Assembly (NCBI RefSeq): GCF_010015445.1
Contig: NC_053120.1
Coordinates: 10,074,114 to 10,138,113 of the forward strand
Source: Perca fluviatilis
Lineage: Eukaryota; Chordata; Actinopteri; Perciformes; Percidae
Direction: 5' to 3'
DNA length: 64,000 bases
Under the pieces are notes generated by a model. It had not been told where the DNA came from. It searched no databases and was given only the letters and a program-made list of their open reading frames with translations. Below are positions 60,615 to 64,000 of the stretch, in pieces (within the stretch, counting starts at the first letter, position 1; each line of letters starts with the position of its first letter). A program made the translations under genes and the position numbers.

Positions 60615-62204
60615 TATGGAGCTAAATCAGGGCCAAATGTTTTGTTAATTTGAAAAAAATATATATAGTTGAAAAACTAAAGCTTGAAATTGAAAATTTA
60701 AGTTTTGGTCAAAACTTGGAAAAAATAAAACCATGTATTCAAACTAAAAATAAGTGTACCAATTTTTCTTTCAGTTTGAATAAAATTTAGATTCAATTCT
60801 GGAATTATTTTGAATAAATTATAAATTTTCATTTTTCACTTTTATATTTCTTTTCAGTTCCACATTTCATGTTTTTAGATTCAAAACTTATTTTTTTTAC
60901 GGTTTCAAATTTTTTTCGTTTTCAAATCTTTTTTCGGTTTCAGATCTGTTTTTCACTTTCAGATCATTTTTTTCGGTTTCAGACTTTTGGCCCTGATTTT
61001 GCGGGGGGCGTGGCTTCAACTCAGGGGGGCGGTGGCATTATGAGTGACAGCCTAACAAAGAAGGCAGAAGATCTGCCTCAGTCATGTTGCCTTCAGGAAA
61101 TGGTGTTTGTTGTGAGAACTATGACTGAATGCTTTCTATCCACTATATACATGTGATTTTTACTTAACAAACTGATACCAGTGACAAAGTTCCATTTCAA
61201 AAATAGTTTTGGACAACACATGGTACCAATTACACTATAAGAGCAATAAACTGTGCCAGATTGTGCAGTTCAGCAGGAACAATGACTCTCTCCCACTTAC
61301 GTACCGCTTATAGCACCACAGTATTCACTGGCACAAGCCCACAGGTAAGACATGTGAAAGATATTAGCATTTTTGAATAGATACTTTGCGACATTATCTC
61401 CGCAGTGGCATTTTTTTTGTGATTAACACATAAAGGGAAAATAGGTGGACAGCTGGACAAAGCTGGCATTCAAGCATCGCTAGCACTAAAGTTAGCATTA
61501 ACTAACGTTAGCTTCACACTAGCTGGGGTTTTTCCTGCTTTCCTGCTGAACTGCAAAATCTGGCACAGTTTATTGCTCTTATAGTGTAATTGGTACCATG
61601 TGTTGTCCAAAATAATTTTTTAAATGGAACTTTGTCACTGGTATCAGTTTGTTAAGTAAAAAGCACATATATATAGTGGATAGAAAGCATTCAGTCATAG
61701 TTCTCACAGTAACACCATTTCCTGAAGGCAACATGACAGAGGAGAGGAGCCTTCTTTGTTAGGCTGTCACTCATAATGCCACGCCCCTCTGAGTTGAAGC
61801 CACGCCCCCTATGCAAAATCAGGGCCAAAAGTCTGAAACCGAAAAAAAATGATCTGAAAGTGAAAAACAGATCTGAAACCGAAAAAAAAAAGATTTGAAA
61901 CCGAAAAAAAAAGATTTGAAGCCGTAAAAAAAAATAAGTTTTGAATCTGAAAACATGAAATGTGAAACTGAAAAGAAATATAAAAGTGAAAAATTTATAA
62001 TTTATTCAAAATAATTCCAGAATTGAATCTAAATTTTATTCAAACTGAAAGAAAAATTGGTACACTTATTTTTAGTTTGAATACATGGTTTTATTTTTTC
62101 CAAGTTTTGACCAAAACTTAAATTTTCAATTTCAAGCTTTAGTTTTTCAACTATATATATTTTTTTCAAATTAACAAAACATTTGGCCCTGATTTAGCTC
62201 CATA
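60615..62204. mobile_element. Foldback element with 665-bp inverted arms
   Basis: The left arm (60615-61279) is repeated in reverse complement as the right arm (61540-62204), with few differences, around a 260-base unique spacer. The outer tips are TATGGAGCTAAATCAGGGCC and its complement. GTAGAC flanks both sides (60609-60614 and 62205-62210) and looks like a short target-site duplication of 6-7 bp. The arms hold a series of GAAACCGAAAAAA-type and TTTGAA-type subrepeats. No transposase frame is visible, so it is non-autonomous. Close agreement of the arms suggests recent insertion or gene conversion. The superfamily is not assigned. Confidence 0.85.
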
Positions 62205-62264
62205 GTAGACTGCCAGGAAATAGTTTTTGATGACTGATACAAAAATATTAACACCAAAAACAAA

Positions 62265-62455
62265 TTACTGGGGCAACCTCTAGCTCACCTTGTGTTCCCT
62301 GTGTAGGCGGAGTCCTTGGCAGCGGCCTGGGTTTGAGTCCGACCCGCGGCCCTTTGCTGCATGTCGTCCCCCTCTCTCTCCCCTTCCTTGTCTTGAAGCT
62401 ATCCTGTCAATTAACGGCCATAAAAGCCCCAAAACTAATCTTAAAAACTTTAAAC
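62265..62455 (+). mobile_element. tRNA-derived SINE, first of a tandem pair
   Basis: A-box-like CCTCTAGCTCACC, B box GGGTTTGAGTCC (62329-62340), body GCGGCCCTTTGCTGCATGTC and a tail ending AAAGCCCCAAAACTAATCTT. It starts only about 60 bases past the foldback element. Confidence 0.8.
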
Positions 62456-62482
62456 AATAAACTTGAAATACTATGAGCTTGG

Positions 62483-62685
62483 GCACCTGGTTAGCTCACC
62501 TGGTAGAGTGGGCACCCACACATAGATGTTTACTCCTCGACGCAGCGGCCGGGGGTTCGGCTCCGACCTGCGGCCCTTTGCTACATGTCATTTCCCCTTC
62601 TCTCTCCCCTTTCAAGTCTAAACTGTCCTATACAAATAAAGGCCTGAAAAAATGCCCCAAAAAATAATCTTTAAAAAAATTAAAT
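62483..62685 (+). mobile_element. tRNA-derived SINE, second of a tandem pair
   Basis: A box TTAGCTCACCTGGTAGAG, B box GGGTTCGGCTCC (62553-62564), body GCGGCCCTTTGCTACATGTC and a tail GCCCCAAAAAATAATCTTT. It follows the previous copy by fewer than 30 bases in the same orientation. Confidence 0.82.
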
Positions 62686-62927
62686 ACTCTGAGCTCATTA
62701 TTGTACGTCTGGTATGATAATCTAACTAATCTTTTCTAAAATGGAAATACAGACCTTGGATCATAATGCTTCTCTATTAGATGCTAAAACACTTTAAATT
62801 ATTGAGAGAAACAAAACAGCTCCTTAAGTTAAGGAGTGAGATAATTAGAGTCAAGCTGAATAATGACACTTATGTTAACTGTTCACTTATTTAACTAAAC
62901 TTGTTCTTCATTGTGGCTCAGTGTCTT

Positions 62928-63078
62928 TTTTTTATTTTTTTTAATATCTTTTTGGACATTTTCAACATTTATTTTGATAGGACAGCAGAAGACATGAAAG
63001 GGGAGAAATAGGGGGAATGACATGCAGCAAAGGGCTGCAGGTCGGAGTCGCACCCGGGACCGCTGCGTCGAGCACCCA
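62928..63078 (-). mobile_element. tRNA-derived SINE, minus strand
   Basis: The complement of the B box (GGAGTCGCACCC) is at 63044-63055, and the body complement (GACATGCAGCAAAGGGCTGC) at 63019-63038. A T-rich stretch at 62926-62945 corresponds to its A tail. Confidence 0.75.
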
Positions 63079-64000
63079 TACCTCAGTGTCTTTTGAGCAC
63101 TATGTCAGATAAGGGCTTAAAGCTTCCTGCACATTGGTTGAAGCAGCAGAAAGGTGCAAAACGTATAACCATGATGCAACGTTTTCTACTTTGAATTCTA
63201 TGAATCCACATTTCTTTTCTTTATGCCCTCCCTCTCTCTTTTTTCTTTCCCTCCTTGTGTGAGTGATGTGTTAACGATGGTGGCGATCACCTGAAGACAT
63301 TTCTTTTCTATGCGAGTGACAGGGGCAGCGGATGGATGGTGTAAATGTCTGAGCTATCATCATCTTTGATTGGCTTTGAGTGGCTCTGAGTGCTGGGTCC
63401 ATCCCAACTGCTTCCCTGGGTCCTTAGGAGCAGTGTGTTTGTGTGGCTGTGTGTTTATGTATGTGTGTATGTTGTGTGTTTCTTAGGATCTCTGCGTGCG
63501 GTTATGTGTCTGTATGAGTAAGTCCCTTTATGCCCTACAAATGACAAAACCATACCAGGGCATCAAGTGGTTTTAGAGACTGTAATTCAGCTAAAGGATA
63601 CAGGTTGAAACTGTGTCCCCAGTTGCCCTGCTAAAGTGTTCTTGAGCAAGGCACTGAGAATTTTCACACAAGAGATATTGTGACTCTGATTCATTAATAT
63701 ATGTGCATATAAACAGTTAAATGGTGGAAAAGGCTCTACCAACATCTTGTATCTCTCTTCGTAACGACCAAATGCAACCAATAAACAACTCAATAATAAA
63801 GAAAAAATGGCTACTCATTTCCTCCAGGCTTCAAAGGAAGTGTCATCAACCTGATTACCCGACTCCTCCCGCTCTTACATACTCCATACATACCAAAGAC
63901 AGCACTGGAGGGACGAGAAAGGCTCCCAGTTAATGTTTAACCAGGCTGTGTAAAGACAGAGTTAGATAGCTGAGCTTATGAGCAAATAGACTGTGTGTGT
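63079..64000. other. Gene-free stretch at the window's end
   Basis: Interrupted TGTG/TATG words at about 63436-63515. No gene. Confidence 0.45.

Noticed and set aside
61280..61539. Coding capacity in the spacer of the foldback element
   Set aside because: No frame or motif of a transposase; only short AT-rich sequence with TTAGC-type words.

Overview
The window is vertebrate, almost certainly teleost, chromosomal DNA, probably from a percomorph. Its single confident protein-coding gene is an intronless sox2 (39311-40273, + strand), encoding a 320-residue SOXB1 transcription factor with a fish-type short N-terminus. Other pointers to a teleost are about 40 CA/TG, TC and other simple-sequence arrays, several copies of a fish-type tRNA-derived SINE, and a decayed non-LTR retrotransposon. 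The rest is non-coding, as expected of the large regulatory desert around SOX2 in vertebrates.

Layout. 1-16 kb: gene-free DNA with a 5'-truncated, frame-broken LINE reverse transcriptase (about 2.05-3.65 kb, minus strand), an unnamed teleost interspersed repeat (4.75-5.15 kb), SINE copies and paired CA/TG arrays. 16-20 kb: a run of unique, CNE-like sequence with many homeodomain-type cores. 20-34 kb: AT-rich DNA, very long TG/CA arrays, degraded mobile elements, and a cluster of PBX/MEIS-type motifs near 31.3 kb. 34-44 kb: the sox2 locus. It holds CNE-like blocks, a candidate spliced non-coding exon (35138-35430), the promoter and 5' UTR, the sox2 CDS, a conserved 3' UTR ending near 41.21 kb, and a second candidate exon (43821-43864). 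44-60 kb: more candidate CNEs separated by microsatellites, a decayed GGACA satellite, and a TTAA-flanked MITE at 56.21-56.58 kb. 60-64 kb: a 1,590-bp foldback element with 665-bp inverted arms, then a cluster of three SINEs.

How the parts fit. The two candidate exons lie on the same strand as sox2 and bracket it. That is the arrangement known for the lncRNA SOX2-OT, whose intron contains SOX2. The CNE-like blocks are best read as distal sox2 regulatory elements, but this is inferred from composition and motif content, without any alignment. I see no tRNA or rRNA gene, no CRISPR array, no operon and no second protein-coding gene. I did not find a clearly new biological system. The most unusual physical object is the foldback element at 60615-62204. 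The most useful biological inference is the putative sox2ot exon pair.
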